Of a DNA stretch of 36,787 nt, positions 14,479 to 22,887 are shown piece after piece. Both the position numbers and the translations under genes were made by a program. The stretch is from Thiotrichaceae bacterium (GTDB lineage: Bacteria > Pseudomonadota > Gammaproteobacteria > Thiotrichales > Thiotrichaceae). The notes under the pieces are model-generated. The model searched no databases. It had not been told where the DNA came from and saw only the letters and a program-made list of their open reading frames with translations. Position 1 is the first letter of the stretch, and each line of letters opens with the position of its first letter. The stretch spans positions 1-36,787 of the forward strand of contig WFWY01000013.1 in assembly GCA_015490895.1 (NCBI GenBank). The letters run 5' to 3'.

Positions 14479-15585
14479 TTAAGCGATATAGAGGTCAAGG
14501 GTTTTCTCCAGCATGGCTGCTTTCAGATATGTGGTTTGGGGGTACGGTGGAGGCTGAATTTCCCCAGTATATAATGCCAGACAGCGTTGTACTATTCGGT
14601 GTGTATCGTTAAGTGGAACACACCCTTGAGGATAAAGTGTTGCCAATGTCTCGCCTACGCCGCCATGGTCGTAGGCAATAACAGCTTTACCCAGGCTGAT
14701 AGCCTCTACGGTCGTTCTGCCAAAAGATTCGGGTTTGCCTGAAAGGGATAAAACAACCTGGGACAGAGCATAGATCTCTTTCATGTCAGGGCGATAGCCG
14801 GTGAATGTCACAAACTCTTGTAACCCCGCATTTTTAACTTGTTGATACAGTCCTTTTGCGTAGGCTCTGCGTCTGGTATCTTCCTCGCCTACAATGAGTC
14901 CATGCACACCGGGTATGTGTTGTTTTAACTGTTGCAGGATATCAATGAAGTCATGATGGCCTTTAAGTCGTGTCAGACGGCCTGGCAGGGTAATGAGCCA
15001 TTTATTCCGGGTTTGAGGGTAGCGTGCATACCACTGTTGTTTCCATTCTTCGGAGGGCTGATAGCCGAAAGGGAATTCGTGTGGATCAATGCCGCGGTGT
15101 ATGACCGTGATTTTACTTTCTGGTACATCAGGATAATGTTCGAGTATATAGTCTTTTACGGTACTGGATACGGCAATAACCTCTTCTCCAGCGGTCATAA
15201 CTTTACTGTATCGGCTGACCGAGTTGAGTCCATGTACCGTAGTGATAAAGCGTGGACGTTGTGTAACAGGCATTTTTTTCCAGGCGAGGTAGGCGACCCA
15301 GGCGGGCATACGCGATCGGGCATGAAGGATGTCGATGGAATGGTCTTGCAGCCAGTACCTGAGTTTTTTTGCTTGCAATAAGGTGGAAGGAGACTTCTTT
15401 CCCAGGTCCCATTGGACATGTTTGCTGCCCTCTTGTTGCAGGGTTTTTACCAGTTGGCCTCCTGCCGAGATAACGATGGACTGGTGGCCTGCCGCAACGA
15501 TAGCACTGGCAACTTCCAGTGTACCTTTTTCAACCCCGCCACTATGCAGTGACGGAAGTAACTGGGCGATTGTCAGTGTTTTCAT
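14479..15585 (-). CDS. GT4-family glycosyltransferase (LPS-core-like)
   Basis: This is a 368-residue GT-B enzyme. The N-terminus LLPSLHSGGVEKGTLEVA is the classic GT4 acceptor-side loop. ILHARSRMPAWVAYL, ITTVHGLNSVSRYSKVM and VIHRGIDPHEF follow. The donor-binding half has LPGRLTRLKGHHDFIDIL and the E-x7-E motif in GKPESFGRTTVEAISLGKAV. HGLNS and HRGID blocks are common in LPS-core and exopolysaccharide transferases. The ATG directly follows the TAA of the upstream ELM1-like gene, and the deacetylase gene follows by 47 bases. Sugar specificity is unknown. Confidence 0.88.
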   Translation of the reverse strand: MKTLTIAQLLPSLHSGGVEKGTLEVASAIVAAGHQSIVISAGGQLVKTLQQEGSKHVQWDLGKKSPSTLLQAKKLRYWLQDHSIDILHARSRMPAWVAYLAWKKMPVTQRPRFITTVHGLNSVSRYSKVMTAGEEVIAVSSTVKDYILEHYPDVPESKITVIHRGIDPHEFPFGYQPSEEWKQQWYARYPQTRNKWLITLPGRLTRLKGHHDFIDILQQLKQHIPGVHGLIVGEEDTRRRAYAKGLYQQVKNAGLQEFVTFTGYRPDMKEIYALSQVVLSLSGKPESFGRTTVEAISLGKAVIAYDHGGVGETLATLYPQGCVPLNDTHRIVQRCLALYTGEIQPPPYPQTTYLKAAMLEKTLDLYIA

Positions 15586-16491
15586 TTACAATCCCAGCCT
15601 TTCCAGCAGTTGTGTAGCACAGCGGGTGGCCTCATCAAGCGGAGGTAATGCGTGAGATTTGCCTTTCATGGGATGCATAAGATTGCCGACCCGGCCTTCA
15701 TCCAGAAGCCGCTGCATTTCCTCTGCTACCCGGCTTTTCTTGTGTGGCCTGAGTGTCATGATATTGACTTCGGCACCTGATGTAATAGCTTCATAGATCA
15801 TGGAGATACTGTCTTGCGTCCCCCATATCTGTTCACTATGCTGCATGGTTTTGGAGAGCCAGTTATTGTCTGTCTGTGCGGGGGTTTTGAGGGATATATA
15901 AGGAAGCTGCAAACGTATTTGCTCAATTATGTCATTCGGAGTTCGGCGTGAGGTGGCTATCTTCCAGTGTGTCTGTGGGCTTCTTTGGATAATATGTTGA
16001 ACCTGCTGCATGACGTCAGCAGTATCCCAGATAAAATGTTTTGAATGTCCACCAAGAACAATCAGCCCGCTATTCGGCGTTTTGTCGTCGGTGGGGTGGA
16101 TGCGGTTGACCGGGCCGAGCGTTTCTATGACGTTGGTTGTGCGCGTGACCTTGTCGTGTCGGGGGATAAGGCACAGATCAAACCATGAAAGTGGCAGGCT
16201 GGGCTTCATTAAAACGACAGCGGGCTTTTTCAGGGTGCGTTTCAAGGCCAGTAATTGCAGGTGTGTCCGATGCCCGGCAGCAATGAGTACATCGGGTGTA
16301 TGGCCCGGTGGAGATTTTTGGGTCAAGGTGTCAATAAGTCCCTGTGAATGCTTCTTGATACTGAGCCATTTAACTTTGGTGGTACGAAGTTCTGAGAGTG
16401 CTGATATCAAGCCTTCCAGCTGGTTGCGGTGGCCGGGTTTGTTATCGGTTAGTGCCCAGACAATAAGGGGACTGGTGTGGGGACTATTCAT
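15586..16491 (-). CDS. ELM1-like (DUF1022) protein, second copy
   Basis: This is a 301-residue paralogue of the protein at 11563-12588, clearly diverged but with the same block order: ALTDNKPGHRNQLEGLI at the N-terminus, VLIAAGHRTHLQLLALKR, IVLGGHSKHFIWD, IATSRRTPNDIIEQI and WGTQDSISMIYEAITSGAEV. No signal peptide is seen. The function is unproven; the fold suggests nucleotide-sugar handling or glycosyl transfer. It lies 50 bases after the FimV-like gene and abuts the next glycosyltransferase (TAA then ATG, no gap). A short GC-rich hairpin (GACCCG 16522-16527 with CGGGTC 16534-16539) lies in the spacer before it and could tune its expression. Confidence 0.8.
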   Translation of the reverse strand: MNSPHTSPLIVWALTDNKPGHRNQLEGLISALSELRTTKVKWLSIKKHSQGLIDTLTQKSPPGHTPDVLIAAGHRTHLQLLALKRTLKKPAVVLMKPSLPLSWFDLCLIPRHDKVTRTTNVIETLGPVNRIHPTDDKTPNSGLIVLGGHSKHFIWDTADVMQQVQHIIQRSPQTHWKIATSRRTPNDIIEQIRLQLPYISLKTPAQTDNNWLSKTMQHSEQIWGTQDSISMIYEAITSGAEVNIMTLRPHKKSRVAEEMQRLLDEGRVGNLMHPMKGKSHALPPLDEATRCATQLLERLGL

Positions 16492-16541
16492 AGCCGCTTC
16501 CCTGTGGCCGGTTGTAAGGGTGACCCGTTGTTTCGGGTCTC

Positions 16542-17909
16542 CTATGTGAGTGCTTCGGACTCATCCTTGCCAGAGATGACCCGCCATAGTAAGGCAAGGA
16601 CAAACAGAAGGCCGGCCAGCGTTAACATTAACCAAAACTTGGGTGAAATATGTTTGAGGGACTCGGAAACGGCAAGGGCGTTATTTGTGCCTGGTTTGTC
16701 CGCAAAGTTCACAATGGTTGGACTTTCGGCCACTTTTCCTGAAGGGGGGCTGGGGTCTGATGGGGCGCTGTTGCTGATGGCGGCTGCGGCACTATCCTGA
16801 TCTTTTTCCTGCTCTTTCTCCTTATCGGCTTTTTCCAGTGCATTAAGACGAGCGTACATCTTTTTGTTGACTTCAGCCTGTTCTTTGATTACCGCTGTTG
16901 CATGATCCAGTGATTTTTGCAGTTCTGCAATATGGTTATCTTTCATCTTTTCCAGTTCTTCGAGTTCTTTTATGCGGCTGCGTAATTGCCCAATGTCCGA
17001 GTTCAAAGCGGCGATAGTATCCGTAAACTTGCGATTGTTTTCCTTGCGCTCCTGTTCGGAAACATCCGCACTGGCCGTTTGTTCCCGTAATAGTTGGTTC
17101 TGTACTTTAATGGCCTCTAGCTGTTCGCGGGTTGTTGCCAGTTCTTGCCGGGTATCTGCAAGCAGCTTGGGATCAATACTCTCCAGTTGTAACTGTTTGT
17201 TTTTTTCAGCCAGTGTTTTTACAAGCTGCTGGGACTTGGCGAGTTCTTCCGTGACGGAGGCCAGTGCTTTTAGAGTAGCCTCCTGATCTTCGGGTATATT
17301 CTGTCTGACTCGCTCTTGCAAGGTGGTTTTTTCTGCTTCCAGCGTTTTAATGTGAGCCTGTGCTTCTTCCAGCTGTTGTGTGATGACAGCAAGCTTGCTG
17401 GTTTCTGTGGAAAGCTGGCTGGCTGTATGTTTCAGCTCTTCATTTTCTTTCTTCAGGCTTTCAACAAGTTGCTGAGCCTCCTGTAGCTTTTCACTTTCCT
17501 TATGCAGGGCTTGCAGGGTTTGTTTGGATTGTACCAGCTCTTCCTTAACGGTAGCCAGTTCACTGCGTAGGGTTTCCAGGTTTTTATTACGGTCGTCTTC
17601 TGTCGCAGCAACGGGAGAGGTGTTGCCAGCCAGAACCTGGCGAACCATTTTGCGGCTGGTAGGCAAGTGCAATATGGCGCCTTTTTTCAACAGGTTAATA
17701 TTTCCTTTTTCAAAAGCAGAGGGGTTAAGTTTATGAATGGCTCGCATCATATGCAGTCGAGAGATGCCCCTGGGGCGAGTTTTGTAGGCGATGGCCCAGA
17801 GTGTCTGTCCGGACTTGACGGGGCCATATTTTTTGGTATCTGGTGCCGCATTGACTGAGCCAAGGAGTAGCAAACAGGTGGTGGTAAGTAGAATAAGGAA
17901 CTGTTTCAT
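16542..17909 (-). CDS. FimV-like protein: LysM-type N-terminal domain, coiled coil, one C-terminal TM segment
   Basis: This protein of about 455 residues starts at the ATG at 17909, where a signal peptide begins (MKQFLILLTTTCLLLLGSVNA). A longer frame to 17954 would bury the signal. Residues about 25-85 match the FimV N-terminal LysM-related domain (YGPVKSGQTLWAIAYKTRP, MMRAIHKLNPSAFEKGNINL, GAILHLP). Residues about 110-370 are a long Glu/Gln/Lys-rich coiled coil. A Pro/Ser-rich stretch and one hydrophobic segment (FWLMLTLAGLLFVLALLWRV, about 424-443) close the protein. Full-length FimV continues with a large acidic TPR cytoplasmic part; here only about 12 residues follow the membrane segment. 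It may anchor peptidoglycan-linked polar functions. It leads the glycan cluster. Confidence 0.82.
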   Translation of the reverse strand: MKQFLILLTTTCLLLLGSVNAAPDTKKYGPVKSGQTLWAIAYKTRPRGISRLHMMRAIHKLNPSAFEKGNINLLKKGAILHLPTSRKMVRQVLAGNTSPVAATEDDRNKNLETLRSELATVKEELVQSKQTLQALHKESEKLQEAQQLVESLKKENEELKHTASQLSTETSKLAVITQQLEEAQAHIKTLEAEKTTLQERVRQNIPEDQEATLKALASVTEELAKSQQLVKTLAEKNKQLQLESIDPKLLADTRQELATTREQLEAIKVQNQLLREQTASADVSEQERKENNRKFTDTIAALNSDIGQLRSRIKELEELEKMKDNHIAELQKSLDHATAVIKEQAEVNKKMYARLNALEKADKEKEQEKDQDSAAAAISNSAPSDPSPPSGKVAESPTIVNFADKPGTNNALAVSESLKHISPKFWLMLTLAGLLFVLALLWRVISGKDESEALT

Positions 17910-17937
17910 AGCTTTGATTCGGTTAGTTAAGTTTGCA

Positions 17938-17949
17938 ATTATAATTATA
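17938..17949 (-). promoter_or_regulatory. tandem -10-like boxes before the FimV-like gene
   Basis: On the minus strand, two adjacent perfect TATAAT hexamers (17949-17944 and 17943-17938) lie about 30-40 bases before the ATG at 17909. No convincing -35 hexamer is seen at the matching distance, so an activator may be needed or the match may be chance in AT-rich sequence. Confidence 0.35.
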
Positions 17950-18194
17950 GTCACTCAGTGGGATAATAGTAGCATGGATACCCCAGCAGCTGAGTTCATG
18001 CTAACGCTTTTTAATTCTGTTGCTAAGCCCTTTTAGCGGATTATCAGACCAACTGTAACATTCTCTTTATAAAAAGAGACCTTTGCGTGAAACAACTGGA
18101 GAGACTGTGCGAGTATAGCACAGCACATCTGGATATGGCCAAGTGTAGTAGGGATTCTGTCGGGGGTGGTTGCTTGTTATCCAGAAAGTATGCC

Positions 18195-19238
18195 CTACCG
18201 TGAGTGATCCAGTGCCCACTGAATATGCTCACGCACCAGGGCTGAAGCTGATGGCAGTCGCTTTTCCAGGCAGGCAATAATGGCGTCATTTTGAGGCGCA
18301 TTTCCCATGGCAACGGCCAAATTTCTCTGCCAGCGCTCATACCCTATCCGGCGAATGGCAGAGCCTTCCATCTTTTGCAGGAATTCGGTCTCTGACCAGG
18401 TAAATAATTCAATGAGTGCTGGACTGTCCAGCTGGTGCCTTACATCGAAATCCGGGTGCAGGGAGGAGGTGGCAAAGCGATTCCATGGGCAGACAAGCTG
18501 GCAGTCATCACAGCCATAGATGCGATTACCCATGAGAGGTCTTAATGCTTCAGGAATAGCGCCCTTGTGTTCAATGGTCAGGTAGGAAATACAAAGCCGG
18601 GCATCCAGCACATAGGGTGCAATAATGGCCTGTGTCGGGCAAACGTCCATGCAGGCTGTACACGCTCCGCAGTGGTTACGGCGTGTGGTTGAGGGCTTAA
18701 GAGGCAGGTCTGTATAGATCTCTCCAAGAAAGAACCATGACCCCGCCTGGCGACTCAGGAGGTTCGTGTGTTTGCCAGTCCAGCCCAGTCCGGCTTTTTC
18801 GGCGATTGGCTTTTCCAGCACCGGGGCGCTATCTACGAAGACCCGGTAGCCAAACTCACCTGTTTCATGAGCAATGGTCTGTGCCAGTTTTTGTAACTGC
18901 TTACGCATGATTTTGTGGTAATCCCTACCCAATGCATAGCGGGAGATATAAGCCAGTTCAGGATGGTTCAGTACCATTATGGGGTCGGCCTGGTTTGCTG
19001 GTAAATAGTCCATACGGACGCTGATAATACTCTGGGTGCCTGCTACCAGTTCATGAGGGCGGCTGCGCCTGGTTCCATGGCGTTGCATCCAGTCCATATC
19101 TCCGTGATAGCCATTATCCAGCCATTGAATAAGTTGCTGCTCTGCGGCGGATAAATTAATATCACTAATACCTACATCCTGAAAACCCAGCTCGGTAGCC
19201 CATGTTGTGATTTTATTGTTGAGCGTGTTTATATCCAT
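18195..19238 (-). CDS. queG: epoxyqueuosine reductase
   Basis: This 347-residue cytoplasmic cobalamin- and iron-sulfur-dependent enzyme reduces epoxyqueuosine to queuosine in the wobble position of tRNA. The N-terminal part has NGYHGDMDWMQRHGTRRSRP, ISVRMDYLP and SRYALGRDYHKIMRKQL. Two 4Fe-4S motifs are complete: CGACTACMDVCPTQA and CDDCQLVCPWN. Between them lies ISYLTIEHKGAIPEALRPLM. The C-terminus ends in a HEAT-like region (EGSAIRRIGYERWQRNLAVA). The ATG at 19238 with AAGG about ten bases upstream is preferred to a TTG at 19256. It is divergent from nnr across 32 bases, as in many gammaproteobacteria. Confidence 0.95.
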   Translation of the reverse strand: MDINTLNNKITTWATELGFQDVGISDINLSAAEQQLIQWLDNGYHGDMDWMQRHGTRRSRPHELVAGTQSIISVRMDYLPANQADPIMVLNHPELAYISRYALGRDYHKIMRKQLQKLAQTIAHETGEFGYRVFVDSAPVLEKPIAEKAGLGWTGKHTNLLSRQAGSWFFLGEIYTDLPLKPSTTRRNHCGACTACMDVCPTQAIIAPYVLDARLCISYLTIEHKGAIPEALRPLMGNRIYGCDDCQLVCPWNRFATSSLHPDFDVRHQLDSPALIELFTWSETEFLQKMEGSAIRRIGYERWQRNLAVAMGNAPQNDAIIACLEKRLPSASALVREHIQWALDHSR

Positions 19239-19270
19239 GTGCCTTGATAACGTCAATGAGTTAAAGAACG

Positions 19271-20767
19271 GTGCGCGTTAAACTCCCCCGTACTGTTTAT
19301 ACAACCTGGCAAGTTCGGGAGCTGGATCGTATCGCGATAGAAGACCATGGTATCGGTGGTTATGAATTGATGCAACGTGCCGGGGCTGCCTGTCTCCATC
19401 ATTTACGTGATACCTGGCCAGACTGTCAGGCTCTTTGTCTCTATTGTGGGGTCGGAAATAATGGGGGGGATGGTTACGTCATTGCCAGGCTGGCAATGGA
19501 GGCTGGGTTGGCGGTTACAGTTACTGCTGTAGGGGATCTGGCTGCGCTGACAGGCGATGCATTAACTGCTTATGAAGATTGGGTGGCGTGCCAGTCTCAC
19601 CATTCTTTGGCTACACCTGTGGAGGATGCTGATCAATCCTGCACGGTTATTGTTGATGCTGTTTTGGGTACGGGGTTGTCACGGCCGGTAGCGGCTGAAT
19701 GGTTGCGGGTCATACAGGAGATCAACAGGGCGGGTTTGCCGGTCATGGCTGTTGATATTCCCTCCGGACTTGATTCGGATACGGGCATGCCTAAAGGTGC
19801 AGCAGTGATGGCTGATGTGACGGTTTGTTTCATAGGCCTGAAACAGGGGCTGCTAACGGGTAAGGCAGGTGATTATACCGGGACTCTGGTGTTTGACGAC
19901 TTGCAGCTTCCGGCTTCAGTTTACACCGGGATATCACCTGTTGCAGAACGGCTCAGCCACTCTTTATTGCCTCGATATCTAATGACACGTAAGCCCTCCA
20001 GCCATAAGGGTGATTATGGACATGCGTTGATTATTGGTGGCAGAGAAGGTTTGCAGGGCGCAGTACAGATGGCAGCGGAAGCCTGTGCCAGGACAGGAGC
20101 TGGGTTGACGACCTTGGTGAGCCATGCTGGGCAACCTCCCCGGCCTGAGATTATGAGTTGCCGAAGTAATGATAGTAGTGCATTACAACAGGCCTTTGGG
20201 CGGGCCAGTGTAGTTGCGATTGGTCCGGGGCTGGGGACAGATGAGGAAGCCAGGGAGCTTTTTGAGCAGTCCGTGTTATTACAAAAACCGCTGGTAGTTG
20301 ATGCAGATGCCTTGAGAATACTGGCCAGTGCACCCCGGAAACAGACACATTGGGTGTTAACACCGCACCCGGGGGAAGCGGCACGCTTGCTACAGACGAC
20401 AGCAGCTGATATCCAGCAGGATCGTATGCGAGCAATTCATGCAATCCAGCAGCAATATGGTGGTGTTTGTGTGCTGAAGGGGTCTGGTACCCTGGTGAGC
20501 GATGGTGGCGCGGTTTCAGTCTGTACAGGAGGTAATCCGGGCATGGCGAGTGGGGGAATGGGTGATGTACTAACGGGTGTTATCAGTGGCTTGTTGGCAC
20601 AGCATTTTTCACTCTATGATGCTGCCCGGTTGGGCGTGTACCTGCATGCACGAGCAGCAGATATGGCCGCTGAAGAGGGAGGGGGGAGAGGTTTACTGGC
20701 AATGGATCTGTTGCCTGCTATTCGACGTTTGGTTAATCCTGATGTTTTCCCCCTGTCAGCAGATTAA
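19271..20767 (+). CDS. nnr: bifunctional NAD(P)H-hydrate epimerase / ADP-dependent NAD(P)H-hydrate dehydratase
   Basis: This 498-residue cytoplasmic repair enzyme restores damaged NAD(P)HX to NAD(P)H. Residues about 1-220 are the YjeF_N epimerase domain (LMQRAGAACLHHL, YCGVGNNGGDGYVIARLA, DAVLGTGLSRPV, DIPSGLDSDTG). Residues about 230-490 are the ribokinase-like dehydratase (KGDYGHALIIGG, GPGLGTDEEARELF, VVDADALRIL, LTPHPGEAARLL, LKGSGTLV, GGMGDVLTGVISGLLA). The start is a GTG at 19271. The gene order nnr-tsaE-amiB is standard in the class; tsaE begins 17 bases downstream. Confidence 0.96.
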   Translation: MRVKLPRTVYTTWQVRELDRIAIEDHGIGGYELMQRAGAACLHHLRDTWPDCQALCLYCGVGNNGGDGYVIARLAMEAGLAVTVTAVGDLAALTGDALTAYEDWVACQSHHSLATPVEDADQSCTVIVDAVLGTGLSRPVAAEWLRVIQEINRAGLPVMAVDIPSGLDSDTGMPKGAAVMADVTVCFIGLKQGLLTGKAGDYTGTLVFDDLQLPASVYTGISPVAERLSHSLLPRYLMTRKPSSHKGDYGHALIIGGREGLQGAVQMAAEACARTGAGLTTLVSHAGQPPRPEIMSCRSNDSSALQQAFGRASVVAIGPGLGTDEEARELFEQSVLLQKPLVVDADALRILASAPRKQTHWVLTPHPGEAARLLQTTAADIQQDRMRAIHAIQQQYGGVCVLKGSGTLVSDGGAVSVCTGGNPGMASGGMGDVLTGVISGLLAQHFSLYDAARLGVYLHARAADMAAEEGGGRGLLAMDLLPAIRRLVNPDVFPLSAD

Positions 20768-20784
20768 ATACATATAAAAGGAAA

Positions 20785-21201
20785 ATGATGAAACATTATC
20801 TCGCGAATGAGTTCGATACCCTGGCACTGGGAGCCTCCCTTGTCAGTCGGTTTCCTGAGGGTGGAGTGATTTTTTTGCAGGGAGATCTGGGCAGTGGCAA
20901 GACGACATTAGTGAGAGGAATATTGAATGCCTGTGGTTATGATGGTGCAGTAAAAAGCCCGACCTATACCCTGGTAGAACCCTATGAGTTGACGGGTAGG
21001 CTCATTTATCATTTTGATCTCTACCGGCTGGGTGATCCTGAGGAGCTGGAGTATGTTGGGGGGCGTGATTACTTTCATGCGAAAGCTTTGTGCCTGGTTG
21101 AATGGCCGGAAAAAGCTGCGGGCTTTTTGCCCAGAGCGGATCTTGATATACATTTGTCTTATAAGGGAGCCGGAAGAGAGGCAAAAATTAAAGAGGTGTA
21201 A
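20785..21201 (+). CDS. tsaE: tRNA N6-adenosine threonylcarbamoyltransferase ATPase subunit TsaE
   Basis: This 138-residue P-loop ATPase works with TsaB and TsaD to make threonylcarbamoyladenosine (t6A37) on ANN-decoding tRNAs. Walker A is GDLGSGKTTLVRGIL near residues 33-47. Other family blocks are SPTYTLVEPYEL, IYHFDLYRLGDPEELEYVG and CLVEWPEKA. The ATG at 20785 is followed by another ATG, and AAAGGAAA gives a good ribosome site. It follows nnr by 17 bases. The spacer of 111 bases to amiB is AT-rich with no terminator. Confidence 0.95.
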   Translation: MMKHYLANEFDTLALGASLVSRFPEGGVIFLQGDLGSGKTTLVRGILNACGYDGAVKSPTYTLVEPYELTGRLIYHFDLYRLGDPEELEYVGGRDYFHAKALCLVEWPEKAAGFLPRADLDIHLSYKGAGREAKIKEV

Positions 21202-21312
21202 GATTAAATATATCAGTTAGTTACAAAATACTTCTAAATTCTACTTGAAATATGGGTCATATTATTATTTACTATAAGAACTTCTCATTAACTATTGATA
21301 ACTAAATAAGTT

Positions 21313-22746
21313 ATGGCCTTTTTTTCTAGAAATATAAAAACCATAGGATTAAGACTTGTTACGTCACAGTTATTTGTACTATTTGGGCTCGTATTAACTA
21401 TCACCCTGGGGATAACAGCAGGTGCTTCTGCGAGTGAATTACCTGCAACGCTTAAGCAGGTCAAGATTGAGACAGTAAAACAACAGGTGTTATTGCGTTT
21501 TACTCTGGATAAGGCGGTTAAATATCGTGTGTTCACATTAAAAGCCCCCTTCCGGGTTGTTATTGACCTGGAAAAAACCCGTGGAGTTGTCAAGCTGACC
21601 GGCAAGCAGCCTGCATTTTTTAATAAAGTGCGGTCTGCCAGGCGTCATAGTAATGATCTGAGAATAGTACTGGATCTTAAGCAAGCGATATCGCCCAAAG
21701 CGATAATGAAAGGCAATGAATTACGTATTACATTGAATGCTTCCGGGAGTAAGGCTGTTGGCAAGACGAAGCAACCGCTTAAGAAAGTCATTAAGCCGGT
21801 TAAGGAAAAAAAGAAGAAAGCACCTGCCAGACCAGCTGCACCTTCCCAGCCCACCTCTCCTAACCGCTTGCGACGTGGTGATTTTATCGTCGCTATTGAT
21901 GCGGGGCATGGAGGCAGGGATCCGGGCGCATTGGGCCCGGGAGGCTCACGAGAGAAAGATATTGTGTTGCAAATTGCCCGGCGTTTAAAACAAAAAATTG
22001 ATCGCACCCCTGGCATGAAGGGTGTCATGATCCGTGATGGTGATTATTATGTTCCTCTACGGGAGCGCATGCAAATAGCCCGGAAGAAACGGGCAGACCT
22101 GTTTGTTTCCATACATGCAGATGCGAATCCAAACCGGCATTTGACGGGGTCATCAGTCTATATCTTATCGCAAAATGGTGCTTCCAGCGAGGCTGCCAGG
22201 TGGCTCGCATCGAATGAAAATTCTTATGAAAGCAGGCTGGGTGATACCAGTTTGCACGGTAAGGATAATACTCTGGCTACCATGTTGATGGATCTTTCTC
22301 AGGCGGCAACCATTGATAACAGTTTGACACTTGCTAACAATACACTACGTGAGCTGGGTCGGGTAACTCGTCTATTGCATAAGAGGGTAGAGAGCGCCGC
22401 TTTTGTAGTACTCAAGTCGCCAGATATTCCCTCCATGCTGGTGGAAACTGCATTTATTAGTAACCCGGTAGAAGAGCGTCGTCTGAATACAGCTGAGTAC
22501 CAAAATAAGTTGGCACATGCGGTATTTAAAGGAGTCAAGCGTTTTCAGCTTGTTCATGCGCCTGGAGGCCGGTTACGAATGTATGCGGGTGATGATGGGA
22601 AGCGGCATATTGTGAAGCCGGGAGACTCCCTGTCGGAGATTGCCAGAAAATATGGGGTGAGTATGAACCGCTTAACACATCATAATAACCTGAGCAGCCA
22701 AATGATTCGTGTTGGACAAAAGCTTTATATCCCGACACGCTCCTGA
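21313..22746 (+). CDS. amiB: N-acetylmuramoyl-L-alanine amidase with AMIN and LysM domains
   Basis: This 477-residue periplasmic amidase cleaves the stem peptide from septal peptidoglycan during daughter-cell separation. A signal peptide ends near ASA-SE at about residue 38. The AMIN targeting domain spans about 45-135 (FRVVIDLEKTRGVVKL). A Lys/Pro-rich linker follows (about 140-180), then Amidase_3 at about 190-410 with zinc ligands in AIDAGHGGRDPGA, SREKDIVLQ and VSIHADANPN and the catalytic-Glu region LVETAFISNP. A LysM repeat closes the protein (HIVKPGDSLSEIARKYGVS). The tsaE-amiB order supports AmiB. mutL, the common next gene, is absent; a terminator follows. Confidence 0.93.
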   Translation: MAFFSRNIKTIGLRLVTSQLFVLFGLVLTITLGITAGASASELPATLKQVKIETVKQQVLLRFTLDKAVKYRVFTLKAPFRVVIDLEKTRGVVKLTGKQPAFFNKVRSARRHSNDLRIVLDLKQAISPKAIMKGNELRITLNASGSKAVGKTKQPLKKVIKPVKEKKKKAPARPAAPSQPTSPNRLRRGDFIVAIDAGHGGRDPGALGPGGSREKDIVLQIARRLKQKIDRTPGMKGVMIRDGDYYVPLRERMQIARKKRADLFVSIHADANPNRHLTGSSVYILSQNGASSEAARWLASNENSYESRLGDTSLHGKDNTLATMLMDLSQAATIDNSLTLANNTLRELGRVTRLLHKRVESAAFVVLKSPDIPSMLVETAFISNPVEERRLNTAEYQNKLAHAVFKGVKRFQLVHAPGGRLRMYAGDDGKRHIVKPGDSLSEIARKYGVSMNRLTHHNNLSSQMIRVGQKLYIPTRS

Positions 22747-22787
22747 GGGTTCAGACAAAAAAGAAATTATCTCCTTCGTTGTGACTT

Positions 22788-22816
22788 GGCCACGGTTTTA
22801 TACTGTGGCCTTTTTT
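22788..22816 (+). terminator. rho-independent terminator after amiB
   Basis: A 9-bp stem with one G-U pair (GGCCACGGT 22788-22796, ACTGTGGCC 22802-22810) and a 5-base loop is followed by six T. It ends the nnr-tsaE-amiB transcript ahead of the convergent LamG/beta-helix gene. Confidence 0.88.
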
Positions 22817-22887
22817 ATGTACAAGACAAGCCCAGTTGATTGCTATCCAAGGATTTGCAACCAAACAGTGTTAAGTCCGACAGCCTC

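Noticed and set aside
16522-16539. GACCCG/CGGGTC hairpin after the FimV-like stop as a terminator
   Set aside because: There is no T-tract on either strand. It may modulate expression but is not a convincing terminator.
16010-16549. 179-codon plus-strand open frame antisense to the second ELM1-like gene
   Set aside because: It is the shadow of a conserved gene in a coupled operon; no domain is recognisable.
18063-18078. CTCTTT-ATAA-AAAGAG hairpin as queG terminator
   Set aside because: The short AT-rich stem has no T-run on the minus strand.
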